Shown here piece after piece: positions 28,163-36,734 of a stretch of DNA of 56,904 bases (its first letter is position 1; each line of letters opens with the position of its first letter). The notes beneath the pieces were generated by a model. The model made no database searches and was not told the DNA's origin. It was given only the letters and a program-made list of their open reading frames with translations. The stretch lies in NCBI GenBank assembly GCA_002377585.1, contig DFQC01000008.1, forward strand, positions 1 to 56,904, in the 5' to 3' direction. The translations under genes and the position numbers were made by a program. Origin of the DNA: Anaerolineales bacterium UBA3499 (GTDB lineage Bacteria; Chloroflexota; Anaerolineae; Anaerolineales; UBA11657).

Positions 28163-28756
28163 TTATTCTAATATTTTGTCTAAGTCTTCAGAATCGGTCT
28201 CATCGACCGGTTCAGCCTCAATAAGGTTGTCATTATCAGACAGAGACCTATCTGCTGGAATTTCGGATGCATCAGGGCCAATAACACTATCATCCTGACT
28301 GTCAGAGCTCTCCCCTTCTTGATAAACAACTACTGTGACACTAGGAATTAAATCCGCTGTCAGCCGAATAGGAACTTCTACAATACCGAGTTCGCGAATT
28401 GGCGGTGCAATAACATTCCGACGATCAATCATCTCTCCTGTAGCATCTTCAATAGCATCTGCAATCATCTGATGCGTTACAGAACCATACAGCCTTCCTT
28501 GTTCTCCCGCACGTACAGGAAACTCTATTCGTAAGTTATCTAACAGCTCTGCAGTACCAGCTTTATCGCGATTTTCTTGTTCACGACGCTTGTCGCCTGC
28601 AATACGCACATTTTCGGCTTGTTTCTGTACACCTACAGTAGCTGGAACAGCAAAAGCACGAGGTAAAAGATAATTGCGCGCATAGCCATCGGCAACTTGT
28701 CTTACATCTCCTGCACGACCTAGGTTATAAACATCTTGCAGTAACATAACTTTCAT
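28163..28756 (-). CDS. rplI: 50S ribosomal protein L9 with acidic C-terminal tail
   Basis: 197 residues; standard L9 is about 150. The N-terminal rRNA-binding domain is classical (MKVMLLQDVYNLGRAGDVRQVADGYARNYLLPR), followed by the long connecting helix and the C-terminal domain ending near residue 149 at SVTVVVYQ. The last 48 residues are an extra tail of Asp, Glu and Ser without any visible domain. AGAGGA precedes the ATG. The usual neighbours rpsF, ssb and rpsR are absent here. Confidence 0.96.
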   Translation of the reverse strand: MKVMLLQDVYNLGRAGDVRQVADGYARNYLLPRAFAVPATVGVQKQAENVRIAGDKRREQENRDKAGTAELLDNLRIEFPVRAGEQGRLYGSVTHQMIADAIEDATGEMIDRRNVIAPPIRELGIVEVPIRLTADLIPSVTVVVYQEGESSDSQDDSVIGPDASEIPADRSLSDNDNLIEAEPVDETDSEDLDKILE

Positions 28757-28841
28757 GAGAATAAAGTCCTCTACCTATATACATATTTGATGCTGACTGT
28801 GCATTCTACCAGATAATGCATTACACAGTCAATTACAATTT

Positions 28842-29756
28842 TCATGTACGAGAATTGGCAATTTCATGAGAGATCATCGATGCAATTAGCGCATTGTTCT
28901 CTAGCAGCGCAATGTTAACGCGCAAGCTTGCACCTTCAGTAAATTCCTTCACTTTTTCCAACAAGTAAGGTGTGATGTGTTTACCTCTAACACCATCTGC
29001 AACAGCCTGATCTTGAGCTCGGTCAATAGCACTTTGAATATCTGAGCCAGACAGTGCTTCCTTTTCTGGTGGAGGTACAGTAACCACCATGCCACCTGTC
29101 ATCCCTAGATCAGTATGTATGTCCCATAAATCAGCTACTGAAGTAGGTGTATCAGCACGCACTTCTAGAGGTAAACCGCTAGATCTAGCATAAAAAGCTG
29201 GTAAATCGTCTACACCATATCCAACTACAGGAACACCATGTGTCTCGAGCCATTCTAATGTAGCTGAAAGATCCAGGATAGATTTTGCTCCTGAGCAAAC
29301 CACCATCATTGGAGTACGGGCAATTTCCGGAAGATCTGCCGATACATCTGGTTCCTCTCCTCGATGCACTCCTCCTATACCTCCTGTGGCCATAACTCGT
29401 ATACCAGCCCAACTTGCCGCAATGATAGTGCCAGATACAGTAGTAGCTCCAGTCAGTCCTCTACCAACAACATTGGCAAAATCACGACGACTAACCTTAA
29501 CTACGTGGTCAGCATTGGCTAACATCTCAAGTTCGTCATCATCTAAGCCGATCTTTACCTGACCATCCATGATAGCTATAGTGGCTGGAACAGCTCCTTG
29601 AGATCGTACAACCGACTGCAATCTACGAGCCGTGTCCAGATTTTGTGGACGTGGCAAACCATGTGCGATGACAGTAGATTCTAATGCAACAACTGGTTTT
29701 CCAGTATCGACAGCTAACTTAATTTCAGGCAGCACCTTAACAAATTTATCGTTCAT
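28842..29756 (-). CDS. psuG: Pseudouridine-5'-phosphate glycosidase
   Basis: 304 residues, the usual PsuG length, with family hallmarks VALESTVIAHGLPRPQN, VPATIAIMDGQVKIGL, VSRRDFANVVGRGLTGATTVSGT, TGGIGGVHRG and the C-terminal VRGKHITPYLLEKVKEFT. The enzyme cleaves pseudouridine 5'-phosphate into uracil and ribose 5-phosphate. The usual kinase partner PsuK is not adjacent; the PfkB kinase at 43094 looks like a sugar-phosphate kinase instead. GAGGAT lies before the ATG. Confidence 0.95.
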   Translation of the reverse strand: MNDKFVKVLPEIKLAVDTGKPVVALESTVIAHGLPRPQNLDTARRLQSVVRSQGAVPATIAIMDGQVKIGLDDDELEMLANADHVVKVSRRDFANVVGRGLTGATTVSGTIIAASWAGIRVMATGGIGGVHRGEEPDVSADLPEIARTPMMVVCSGAKSILDLSATLEWLETHGVPVVGYGVDDLPAFYARSSGLPLEVRADTPTSVADLWDIHTDLGMTGGMVVTVPPPEKEALSGSDIQSAIDRAQDQAVADGVRGKHITPYLLEKVKEFTEGASLRVNIALLENNALIASMISHEIANSRT

Positions 29757-29784
29757 AACATATCCTCAAATTTTTTGTCATATA

Positions 29785-32700
29785 TCAATTCACTTTATAT
29801 AAGATTTCTGTTATTGGCACAGATCCATCTGGAAATTCATCAGAAACAAGTCTTTCGTAATTCAAATTGTTGTAGAGACCCACATTAACAATGTAGGAGC
29901 CAGTCTTTATATCTGATGGAAGAATAATTGTATGACCATCAATAATATATTCGCCTGGCAACCAACCAGCAGTGGGGCGCGTCCAATTAGCAGGCTTACC
30001 ATCAGATTGTACGACTATATTCCCTGACTCATCAATGATGTGTACAAACACATGATAGTCTTCTGTTATATTTTCATTAGCCTCCCACACTAATTTGATA
30101 TTTAGAATTTCACTATCTGTAATGGGTTGATTGGTAATTTGATGTCCAACAAAAGTGGCCACACTGCCTAGTTCAACATCTAGTATAGTGATATCAGTTG
30201 GCTGATCAAATATCCTTTCCGGTACATTAACGCGCAACAAATTAGTGTGTTCATATTCTCCCAATGTATGACCCTCTTGGCTCACCAACTTTACATGCAA
30301 AATATATTGGCCGCTTGAAAGATATGCTGGAACTCGTATAATGTATTGCTCCCGCACTCTCGCTCCTGACTCCCACACACTTGGCGGATAATCAATACCC
30401 ACTTCAAAATCAAATGAGGCTTGCTCTTTTCTATCGGGTCCCAGCATGCTTATACGTGCGTTATATGGTCCAGTGCCAGAATCCATACCACTCCATACAA
30501 CCTGTATTCCAACAGTATCTCCTGACACAGCCTCAGTTCTATCTATCACAAAATCCCAAAGTAACCACCCCTCATCTCCTAGAACCGCCAACGGCTCGAC
30601 ATCACCAAACGAACTTTTGTCCGCGCTAATAATTTGCAATGAGCCGATAGTGCTTACATCTAATACTTCTAGTGTATCCTGACGAAATGCAATTACTTCT
30701 AGATAATATGTGCCAGGAGGAGTACCTGACAATGGCTTCACAGCATACTTATCAATAATATATTTATCTGGTGGCCAAAAATCGGTGCCTGGCATGAATC
30801 GCCAACCCCTAGGCCTTACAATCTCCGATGTATTCCATAAACGACTATGCACATCGCGTAAACGAATATTAAAACCATACACCAATCCAAGATTACGCTG
30901 GGCCTGCCAAAACAGATCAAGTTCAACAGTATCATCTGCATCGATAGAATATTCGCTCAAAGAATATCCATGCAACCACAGCTCACTACCGAAATCTATG
31001 CCTAGTGAATTCTGCATATGTAATGGCTTATTATCGTCTGCAAGACCATGTTTCCTTACCGGATTTTCAAAAATAACAGACAACATGAACACCACCATCA
31101 CGAAAACTGCGAATATAGTAAGAGGTTTTGCATTTACTACTTGTGGAGAGATACCAGTTTGCACTTTAGACCGACTAAATTTAAATACAATCACTACTAT
31201 AAGTGATACAAGACTAAGCATACCAGACCAATAACGTACACTTGTAGTATCAAAAGATAGCATGAGCAAATGATTGCCAGATGGTACCGTTACTTTGATC
31301 AATCCATGGGGTTGTGAAACAATAATTGGAATAGGATTATTGTCAATCCACGCACGCCAACCTGGAAAGAAAAAATGCTTAAAGGACAACTCTAAAGTAT
31401 CAGGTGTAATAATGTGGTACGTGTCGCTTAAGACATCGTTTTCAATATGCTGAGCCTTCGCACCAGGCGGTAGAAATGCCCTATCTAATCGATCTGGGTC
31501 TGAGTCAGTCAGTAACATATCCCGCTGCGCATCAGTATCAGGCAATTGTTGTACCCATTTTGGTAAATATTCCGCAGTAGTTGATGTACCAATAAGCCAA
31601 GGTGGCATCTCAGAACGAGCCAAGTCTGCAACGTTTGTTGGTGATACCAAAGCCTCCCGCGGCGGGTACAACCAGGGCAAACCATTTAATATAACAGCAA
31701 AAATACCAATCATTAATAGAATGGTCCTGTTTTTTGATATGGTAGACATTAGTCCTGCAGCTATTATAGAAATCATTAAAGATACTGGTCCAATGAATCG
31801 CCAAGGCCATAATGTAAGCTGTAGAAGCGGCAATTTATCCCATATCAAACGAGACTGAGGCAAAGTCAAAAATAATGCTATAAAGCTTAATAATGACAAC
31901 CATATTAGTTCAGATAAATATCTACTATCTAGCAATCTTGCACGCCAGATAGTCAATCCTGAAAATATAATGGTAATTATAGATAACGGGTTAGCCACTA
32001 TAGGATTTAACAAATCACTATCAACAGGAATTAAAGGATAGGTGAACAATCCACCTACAGGAGTAAAGTTTTGATGATATACAATACCAGTTGAAGCATA
32101 ACCCGACGCTACTTGAACATACTGTAGTTCCACTAAAGCCGGCATCCAATAAAATGCTGTTAGACCAATACCTATTATCACTGACAGGGCAAACTGAGAA
32201 ATAGCAATACGCATCTGTGCACGACCACGCCATAACGCATATACAAATAATATAGGGGATATCTGCACTGCAGATCCATTATGCGAAAGAATCAATATGG
32301 CATATGTCAAACCAGCCCACAGCACAAATATTCGCTCACCACGAGCAGCACGCGACCAGGTCCACAGACAAAAAGGTAGGGCAGCTAGTGCCAACGATTC
32401 AGGTAAACCACCGCGCACATTTGCAGTCATCAACAAATAAGGGCTGTAAACAAATCCGACTGCAGCTAAGACGCCCGCACTTTCATCCCTGAACAAGTCT
32501 CTACCAAAAAGAAATGTTCCCCATGCAGTTGTTAGAGTGACTACAGCTGCAATTATTCGATAAGACCACAAAAAATCCAAGCCCGAGACCATACGAGTGA
32601 TAGCAATTAAATAGTGAGACAGATATGGAAAATAGTTGAATACCGGGTACCCATATCCGTGCACTAAATGTGGTCCCCAACGCGGAACAATAACTCCTGC

Positions 32701-32853
32701 ACGTAGTAATTGCTCAAGCTCAAAGGCCCTATGGACGTGACTGGCCAAATCGTTTGTTCTAGGTATCTGGCCGCCCAGAAAAGGAAATACAGCAGGTATA
32801 GATAGTATTGCGAGCAATCCTAAGAATCTAGTAGCACGATGACGGAAAAACAT
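29785..32853 (-). CDS. PTPS-related membrane protein with C-terminal beta-sandwich repeats
   Basis: About 1,022 residues from the ATG at 32853, which has TATAAT 7 nt upstream (leaderless); the open frame extends to 32916 but with no support. The N-terminal 400 residues have about 11 membrane helices with ND-LASHVHRAFELEQLLRAG-VPRW and GYGYPVFNYFPYLSHYL in the first loop, typical of the PF10131 family. After a further helix pair (around residues 540-600), at least three beta-sandwich units follow, each with a W-x-PG-x-Y or PG-x-Y-x-L turn (LSGTPPGTYYLEV, YLSSGQYILHV, DIKTGSYIVNVGLY). Such extensions are seen on Chloroflexota GT-C proteins and may bind the glycan. Third member of this family in the window. 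Confidence 0.72.
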   Translation of the reverse strand: MFFRHRATRFLGLLAILSIPAVFPFLGGQIPRTNDLASHVHRAFELEQLLRAGVIVPRWGPHLVHGYGYPVFNYFPYLSHYLIAITRMVSGLDFLWSYRIIAAVVTLTTAWGTFLFGRDLFRDESAGVLAAVGFVYSPYLLMTANVRGGLPESLALAALPFCLWTWSRAARGERIFVLWAGLTYAILILSHNGSAVQISPILFVYALWRGRAQMRIAISQFALSVIIGIGLTAFYWMPALVELQYVQVASGYASTGIVYHQNFTPVGGLFTYPLIPVDSDLLNPIVANPLSIITIIFSGLTIWRARLLDSRYLSELIWLSLLSFIALFLTLPQSRLIWDKLPLLQLTLWPWRFIGPVSLMISIIAAGLMSTISKNRTILLMIGIFAVILNGLPWLYPPREALVSPTNVADLARSEMPPWLIGTSTTAEYLPKWVQQLPDTDAQRDMLLTDSDPDRLDRAFLPPGAKAQHIENDVLSDTYHIITPDTLELSFKHFFFPGWRAWIDNNPIPIIVSQPHGLIKVTVPSGNHLLMLSFDTTSVRYWSGMLSLVSLIVVIVFKFSRSKVQTGISPQVVNAKPLTIFAVFVMVVFMLSVIFENPVRKHGLADDNKPLHMQNSLGIDFGSELWLHGYSLSEYSIDADDTVELDLFWQAQRNLGLVYGFNIRLRDVHSRLWNTSEIVRPRGWRFMPGTDFWPPDKYIIDKYAVKPLSGTPPGTYYLEVIAFRQDTLEVLDVSTIGSLQIISADKSSFGDVEPLAVLGDEGWLLWDFVIDRTEAVSGDTVGIQVVWSGMDSGTGPYNARISMLGPDRKEQASFDFEVGIDYPPSVWESGARVREQYIIRVPAYLSSGQYILHVKLVSQEGHTLGEYEHTNLLRVNVPERIFDQPTDITILDVELGSVATFVGHQITNQPITDSEILNIKLVWEANENITEDYHVFVHIIDESGNIVVQSDGKPANWTRPTAGWLPGEYIIDGHTIILPSDIKTGSYIVNVGLYNNLNYERLVSDEFPDGSVPITEILYKVN

Positions 32854-32860
32854 AAATGGG

Positions 32861-32866
32861 ATTATA
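32861..32866 (-). promoter_or_regulatory. -10 box of a likely leaderless promoter (PTPS-related gene)
   Basis: TATAAT on the minus strand followed by CCCATTT and the ATG at 32853. The spacing of 7 nt places the transcript start at the start codon. Confidence 0.55.
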
Positions 32867-33038
32867 CTAGAGTAGATTTGCTGAAGATCATATCTAGTTG
32901 ACCAACACATTGACACAGATTTTCATGTACAAATGAATAGCTATTAGGATATTAATATAAATGATAACCTAGCAGTGATGAGTTTCGTATAAATTCTGAC
33001 AACAACATCTTTAACAATCTTAATATCGCATATAAAGC

Positions 33039-33050
33039 AAATTGCAATTT
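33039..33050. promoter_or_regulatory. Perfect 12-bp palindrome upstream of nagA (candidate operator)
   Basis: AAATTGCAATTT is its own reverse complement. With the preceding C it contains CAAATTGCA, which recurs in the PTS promoter region at 34402-34410. It lies 48 bp upstream of the nagA GTG. Confidence 0.4.
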
Positions 33051-33097
33051 AGTACATCGTTACCAACTAAACATTAAGTGATTATGAGAAAAAATCA

Positions 33098-34255
33098 GTG
33101 AGCACTATACTATTAGGAGGAAAAATATGTACTCCTGAAAAAGTGCTTGATCCAGGAATACTAGTCATTAACAATAAGTCAATTGATCTTATCCAAAATA
33201 CATCGGAGTATATAGTACCTAAAACTGCGAATGTATTGGATACAAGTGGATGCTGGATACTACCTGGATTTATTGATATACATATGCACGGATTACTAGG
33301 TTATGAATGCATGGGGCCCAACTTAGATCAGGTAATCAAGAACCTTCCTAAATATGGTGTCACTAGTTTTATGGCAACTACCATGACCAGACCCAAAAAA
33401 GAAACAAATTCGTTAATATCTCATATGGCTTCCATACTTTCAGACCCACCGGTAGGAGCCCGCTGTCTTGGAGTTCACATTGAAGGACCGCACCTCTCTC
33501 CAGAACGTGCTGGTGTGGCCAATCCTAAGTGGTTCTCACCTCTTACTACGAATGAAGTAGATTGGCTACAAAACATTACAAATGGTTTGGTTCGCATGCT
33601 CACATTTGCTCCAGAAGAAGGAAATGCCCTGGATGTTATTCCATATTTAATTGACAACAATATCGTACCAGTCATCGGACATTCAAATGCATCATACGAA
33701 CTGACTAAAGAAGCAATTGCTTTAGGTCTTAGTCAAGCAACACATACATTTAATGCAATGAGTCCTCTACATCATAGAGACCCTGGTGTAACTGGAGCAG
33801 TGCTGGCTTGCCATTCCATTGTTGCCCAATTAATATGTGACGGACATCATGTCCATCCTGGAGCCATGCAAGTGTTGTTAAACGCTAAAGGTATATCAAA
33901 AGTATGTCTCATCTCCGATGCTGCGCCTTTTGCAGAACTTCCATCGGGCAAATATCATTGGGCAGGTCAGGACATATATATAGATGGTAAAACAACCCGA
34001 CTTTCTGACGGAACTCTAGCCGGTTCACATGCCCTCATTGACACAGGATTTCGCAACTTGATCAATCTGTTAAACCTAAACATATTAGAAGCCAGCCAAT
34101 GCACTAGCATGGTACCGGCTCAATCTGTAGGATTAGGTACTAGTAAAGGCCAATTACTTCCTGGCTACGATGCAGATATAGTAGTTTTAGACGAACACTA
34201 TAGGCCGTTACTTACAATAGTCGAGGGCAAAATTGTTTATCAAGCATTAGAATAA
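33098..34255 (+). CDS. nagA: N-acetylglucosamine-6-phosphate deacetylase
   Basis: 385 residues, the normal NagA size. Motifs in order: GFIDIHMHGLLGYE (first metal/fold motif), HIEGPHLSPERAGVANP with the metal-binding Glu, VIGHSNASYELTKEAIALG, THTFNAMSPLHHRDPGVTGAVL, CDGHHVHPGAM, and the catalytic Asp in LISDAAPF. NagA removes acetate from GlcNAc-6-phosphate to give glucosamine-6-phosphate. The GTG start fits the family; no Shine-Dalgarno is clear. A split PTS, ROK kinase and NanE follow on the same strand, so it belongs to an amino-sugar route. No NagB deaminase is seen in the window. Confidence 0.93.
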   Translation: MSTILLGGKICTPEKVLDPGILVINNKSIDLIQNTSEYIVPKTANVLDTSGCWILPGFIDIHMHGLLGYECMGPNLDQVIKNLPKYGVTSFMATTMTRPKKETNSLISHMASILSDPPVGARCLGVHIEGPHLSPERAGVANPKWFSPLTTNEVDWLQNITNGLVRMLTFAPEEGNALDVIPYLIDNNIVPVIGHSNASYELTKEAIALGLSQATHTFNAMSPLHHRDPGVTGAVLACHSIVAQLICDGHHVHPGAMQVLLNAKGISKVCLISDAAPFAELPSGKYHWAGQDIYIDGKTTRLSDGTLAGSHALIDTGFRNLINLLNLNILEASQCTSMVPAQSVGLGTSKGQLLPGYDADIVVLDEHYRPLLTIVEGKIVYQALE

Positions 34256-34400
34256 AAACACGCCACAGATATATCTTGCACTTCGTCTAACAATATAATT
34301 CAGCCACATGAACAAAAATTAGCCTCACAAAACTAAAGTCTAAATCAGATGTTGTACTATACTAACTCAAGGTTGATGTTATATAAAAGTCGCTTAATTG

Positions 34401-34419
34401 CCAAATTGCACGCATTTGG
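34401..34419. promoter_or_regulatory. Inverted repeat beside the PTS -10 box (candidate operator)
   Basis: CCAAAT and ATTTGG flank 7 nt. It sits where a -35 element would be, 7 bp before TATAAT (34427-34432), and shares CAAATTGCA with the palindrome upstream of nagA. Confidence 0.45.
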
Positions 34420-34426
34420 ACTTTTG

Positions 34427-34432
34427 TATAAT
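34427..34432 (+). promoter_or_regulatory. -10 box for the PTS operon
   Basis: TATAAT, preceded by a weak -35 (TTGCAC at 34406, spacing 15) inside the inverted repeat. Predicted start near 34439, giving a leader of about 140 nt. Confidence 0.45.
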
Positions 34433-34578
34433 CCTGTAACTTCAAAAATAAGCAACAATTAAGGAGGTAAATAATACGAAGATAGGACTACTTGTCATAT
34501 AAACTTTATTCTGTTCGCCTTTTATTAGTCTAAATCATGTCAGTTATGTATATATACAAGATAAGAGGAGATTCAGTT

Positions 34579-35649
34579 ATGTTAGCTAGAATACAAAGCT
34601 GGGGCGGTTTTGCCGCAGGTATGGTAGTTCCAAACATCGGAGCTTTTATTGCTTGGGGATTATTGACTGCCCTGTTTATTCCAACCGGATGGGTGCCTAA
34701 CGAGACATACGTCCAACAAGTAGGTCCAATGATACTCAACCTGTTACCAATACTAATTGGATACACAGGTGGTAGGATGATTCACGGACAGCGTGGTGGA
34801 ATCATTGGAGCAGTAGCTACAATGGGAACCATTGTAGGCTCAGAAATACCCCAATTCCTAGGCGGTATGATTGCAGGCCCAATAGCAGCTCAAGTCCTTA
34901 AGAGAATAGATGCAGCACTTGAACCCAGAATTCCGATTGGATTCGAACTGCTCATCAACAACTTTGCATTGGGAATCTCAGGTTTAGTTCTCACTATGTT
35001 GGCGCAAATTGCTATTGGTCCATTCGTACAAACACTCAGTGACGTTCTCGGAAGTGCGGTTTCCGGGTTGATTTCTTCAGGTCTATTGCCGCTGGTAGAT
35101 CTAGTGGTTGAACCTGCCAAGGTTCTATTTCTCAATAACGCTCTTAACTTAGGAGTATTAGCACCATTGGGCGCAGCAGCTGCTGAGGAAAGTGGTAAAG
35201 CAATCCATTTCTTACTTGAAAGTAATCCGGGTCCCGGTTTGGGTATGTTATTGGCTTATTGGGTTGCTGGTAAAGGTTTACTGAAACAATCAGCTCCTGG
35301 AGCTATAATAATCCACTTTTTTGGTGGCATTCACGAGATTTACTTCCCTTACGTCTTGGCACACCCAATAATGATTATAGCCATGTACGCTGGTGGTATT
35401 GTTGCCGACACATGGTTCATGATCTTTGATGCTGGCTTGGTCGCAGTTCCTTCGCCAGGATCGATCTTTGCCTATCTAGCAATGACTCCACCAGGAGGAC
35501 ACTTTGCAGTATTTGGTGGAGTGTTCCTAGCAGTTGTGGCAGCCTTCTTGGTCGGAAGCGCGTTACTACGCGCCTATCCAGCCAAAGATGTTGGTGAAGA
35601 TGATGATGACGGAGAAGAAGAATCGCTTGGTATACCTGGATTAGGATAA
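34579..35649 (+). CDS. PTS EIIC, mannitol type (stand-alone permease)
   Basis: 356 residues from the ATG at 34579, which has GAGGAG 8 nt upstream; a start at 34537 is rejected. The protein is EIIC only, without fused B or A domains. Mannitol-family signatures are VVPNIGAFIAWGLLTALFIPTGW at the start, GGRMIHGQRGGIIGA, and HFFGGIHEIYFPYVLAHP, the last nearly as in MtlA and containing the substrate-site GGIHE region. About eight hydrophobic segments, ending in an acidic tail (DVGEDDDDGEEE). It imports and phosphorylates a polyol or sugar together with the following EIIB, EIIA and HPr-EI. No mtlD lies nearby, so mannitol is not proven as the substrate. Confidence 0.9.
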   Translation: MLARIQSWGGFAAGMVVPNIGAFIAWGLLTALFIPTGWVPNETYVQQVGPMILNLLPILIGYTGGRMIHGQRGGIIGAVATMGTIVGSEIPQFLGGMIAGPIAAQVLKRIDAALEPRIPIGFELLINNFALGISGLVLTMLAQIAIGPFVQTLSDVLGSAVSGLISSGLLPLVDLVVEPAKVLFLNNALNLGVLAPLGAAAAEESGKAIHFLLESNPGPGLGMLLAYWVAGKGLLKQSAPGAIIIHFFGGIHEIYFPYVLAHPIMIIAMYAGGIVADTWFMIFDAGLVAVPSPGSIFAYLAMTPPGGHFAVFGGVFLAVVAAFLVGSALLRAYPAKDVGEDDDDGEEESLGIPGLG

Positions 35650-35735
35650 TTCACTAGAGTGGATTGCCAACATCAGGTCAATACTTATTGATAATGAATA
35701 TGTATCGCCCTTTGTAAGGGTTTGATATGAAAAAG

Positions 35736-35773
35736 ATAAGGGGTCTGGCAATGCATAATGCTGGACCCCTTAT
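35736..35773 (+). other. Intercistronic hairpin between EIIC and EIIB genes
   Basis: ATAAGGGGTC (35736-35745) pairs perfectly with GACCCCTTAT (35764-35773) around an 18-nt loop. There is no T-run after it. It may limit read-through, protect the EIIC message 3' end or set the ratio of EIIC to the soluble components. Confidence 0.6.
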
Positions 35774-35811
35774 AAAATTAATAAAGATGGTACATTTGGA
35801 GGAAACTAGAA

Positions 35812-36138
35812 ATGGCAGCAACAATACACCCAGATGAAGTCAGTACTATAATAATAGTATGTGAAGCCGGAGTCGGTTCTAGTCTGATAGTCGTTAACCA
35901 AACTAAGAAGAAGCTGCGAAAAGCCAACGTAGAAGGTTACAAAGTCATCCATAAACCCGCGCGGTTAGTACCTGAAGACGCAAAAATGATTATCTGTCAT
36001 AAGGGACTATCCAAAATGGTGCGAAAACGTGTACCAGGAGCCGTGGTTGTAGCATTTACTATGTTTCTAAATGATCCCGCAATCGATAGAGTAGTCAGTG
36101 CCTTAGCAAACGGAACTGAAATTCACGAGGAAGGCTAA
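35812..36138 (+). CDS. PTS EIIB, mannitol type
   Basis: 108 residues. The phosphorylation loop VCEAGVGSSL (Cys at about residue 22) matches the C-x2-G-x-GSS motif of mannitol-type EIIB. GGAGG lies upstream of the ATG. It receives the phosphoryl group from EIIA and passes it to the sugar bound by EIIC. In MtlA this domain is fused to EIIC; here it is a separate gene 162 bp downstream, across a hairpin. Confidence 0.88.
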   Translation: MAATIHPDEVSTIIIVCEAGVGSSLIVVNQTKKKLRKANVEGYKVIHKPARLVPEDAKMIICHKGLSKMVRKRVPGAVVVAFTMFLNDPAIDRVVSALANGTEIHEEG

Positions 36139-36259
36139 GAATATTGAGTTTATTCTCTATTTGTTTACAAGTGTAGCTCAAATGTAATGTTACAATATTC
36201 ATGCAACTAGGCACATAATATGGGTAACCGTAAACGTAATCCCTGACAGGTGTCCAATT

Positions 36260-36703
36260 ATGCAATATAAATTGACTGAAGAAACAATCAGTCTTAACGC
36301 AAGCGCCAATAGCAAAGAAGAAGCAACAAGAATGGCAGGACATTTGCTAGTGAAAGGCGGATATATTGACGAGTCTTACATAGATGGTATGTTAGCTCGC
36401 GAGAAGTCAATGTCCACTTACATTGGAAATGGAGTAGCAATACCACATGGTCAATTTGATGACCTCACACTAGTACATCGTACAGGAATATCTGTTTTAC
36501 AAATTAGAGACGGTGTCACGTGGGAAGGTGATGAGAAGGCTTATCTCATAATTGGTATTGCCTCAAATTCTGATGACCACATTAACATTCTAGCCAACCT
36601 AGCTGAAGCTATCGAGGATCCAGCAACAGCTAAATTGCTTGCCGAAACATCAGAAGTTAGTGTAGTTCTAGACCATCTAAATGCACCAAACACCAACACG
36701 TAG
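36260..36703 (+). CDS. PTS EIIA, mannitol/fructose type
   Basis: 147 residues, the normal size for a free PTS_EIIA_2 domain. The active histidine lies in NGVAIPHGQFDD (about residue 62), with the N-terminal ASANSKEEATRMAGHLLVKGGYI helix and LIIGIASNSDDHINILANLAEAI typical of the fold. AGGTG precedes the ATG. It takes phosphate from HPr and gives it to EIIB. It stands 31 bp before the HPr-EI gene, so PTS phosphorelay parts lie in order of signal flow reversed: C, B, A, HPr-EI. Confidence 0.92.
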   Translation: MQYKLTEETISLNASANSKEEATRMAGHLLVKGGYIDESYIDGMLAREKSMSTYIGNGVAIPHGQFDDLTLVHRTGISVLQIRDGVTWEGDEKAYLIIGIASNSDDHINILANLAEAIEDPATAKLLAETSEVSVVLDHLNAPNTNT

Positions 36704-36734
36704 ATAGCATAAGATTTTAATAGGATATATTGCT

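Larger units (their letters stand above)
34256..34578 (+). promoter_or_regulatory. Upstream regulatory region of the PTS operon
   Basis: 323 bp without a normal gene. It contains an exact 11-bp direct repeat AGTCTAAATCA at 34337-34347 and 34527-34537, an inverted repeat CCAAAT-N7-ATTTGG at 34401-34419, TATAAT at 34427-34432, and an orphan AAGGAGG near 34460 followed by a very short ACG-initiated frame. The true EIIC ribosome-binding site is GAGGAG at 34565-34570. Confidence 0.5.

Noticed and set aside
30710..31234. 174-codon frame on the + strand
   Set aside because: Antisense to the beta-sandwich part of the PTPS-related gene; no recognisable protein.
34537..34578. Longer EIIC start giving 14 extra residues
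   Set aside because: GAGGAG is spaced correctly for the ATG at 34579, and the mannitol EIIC family starts there.
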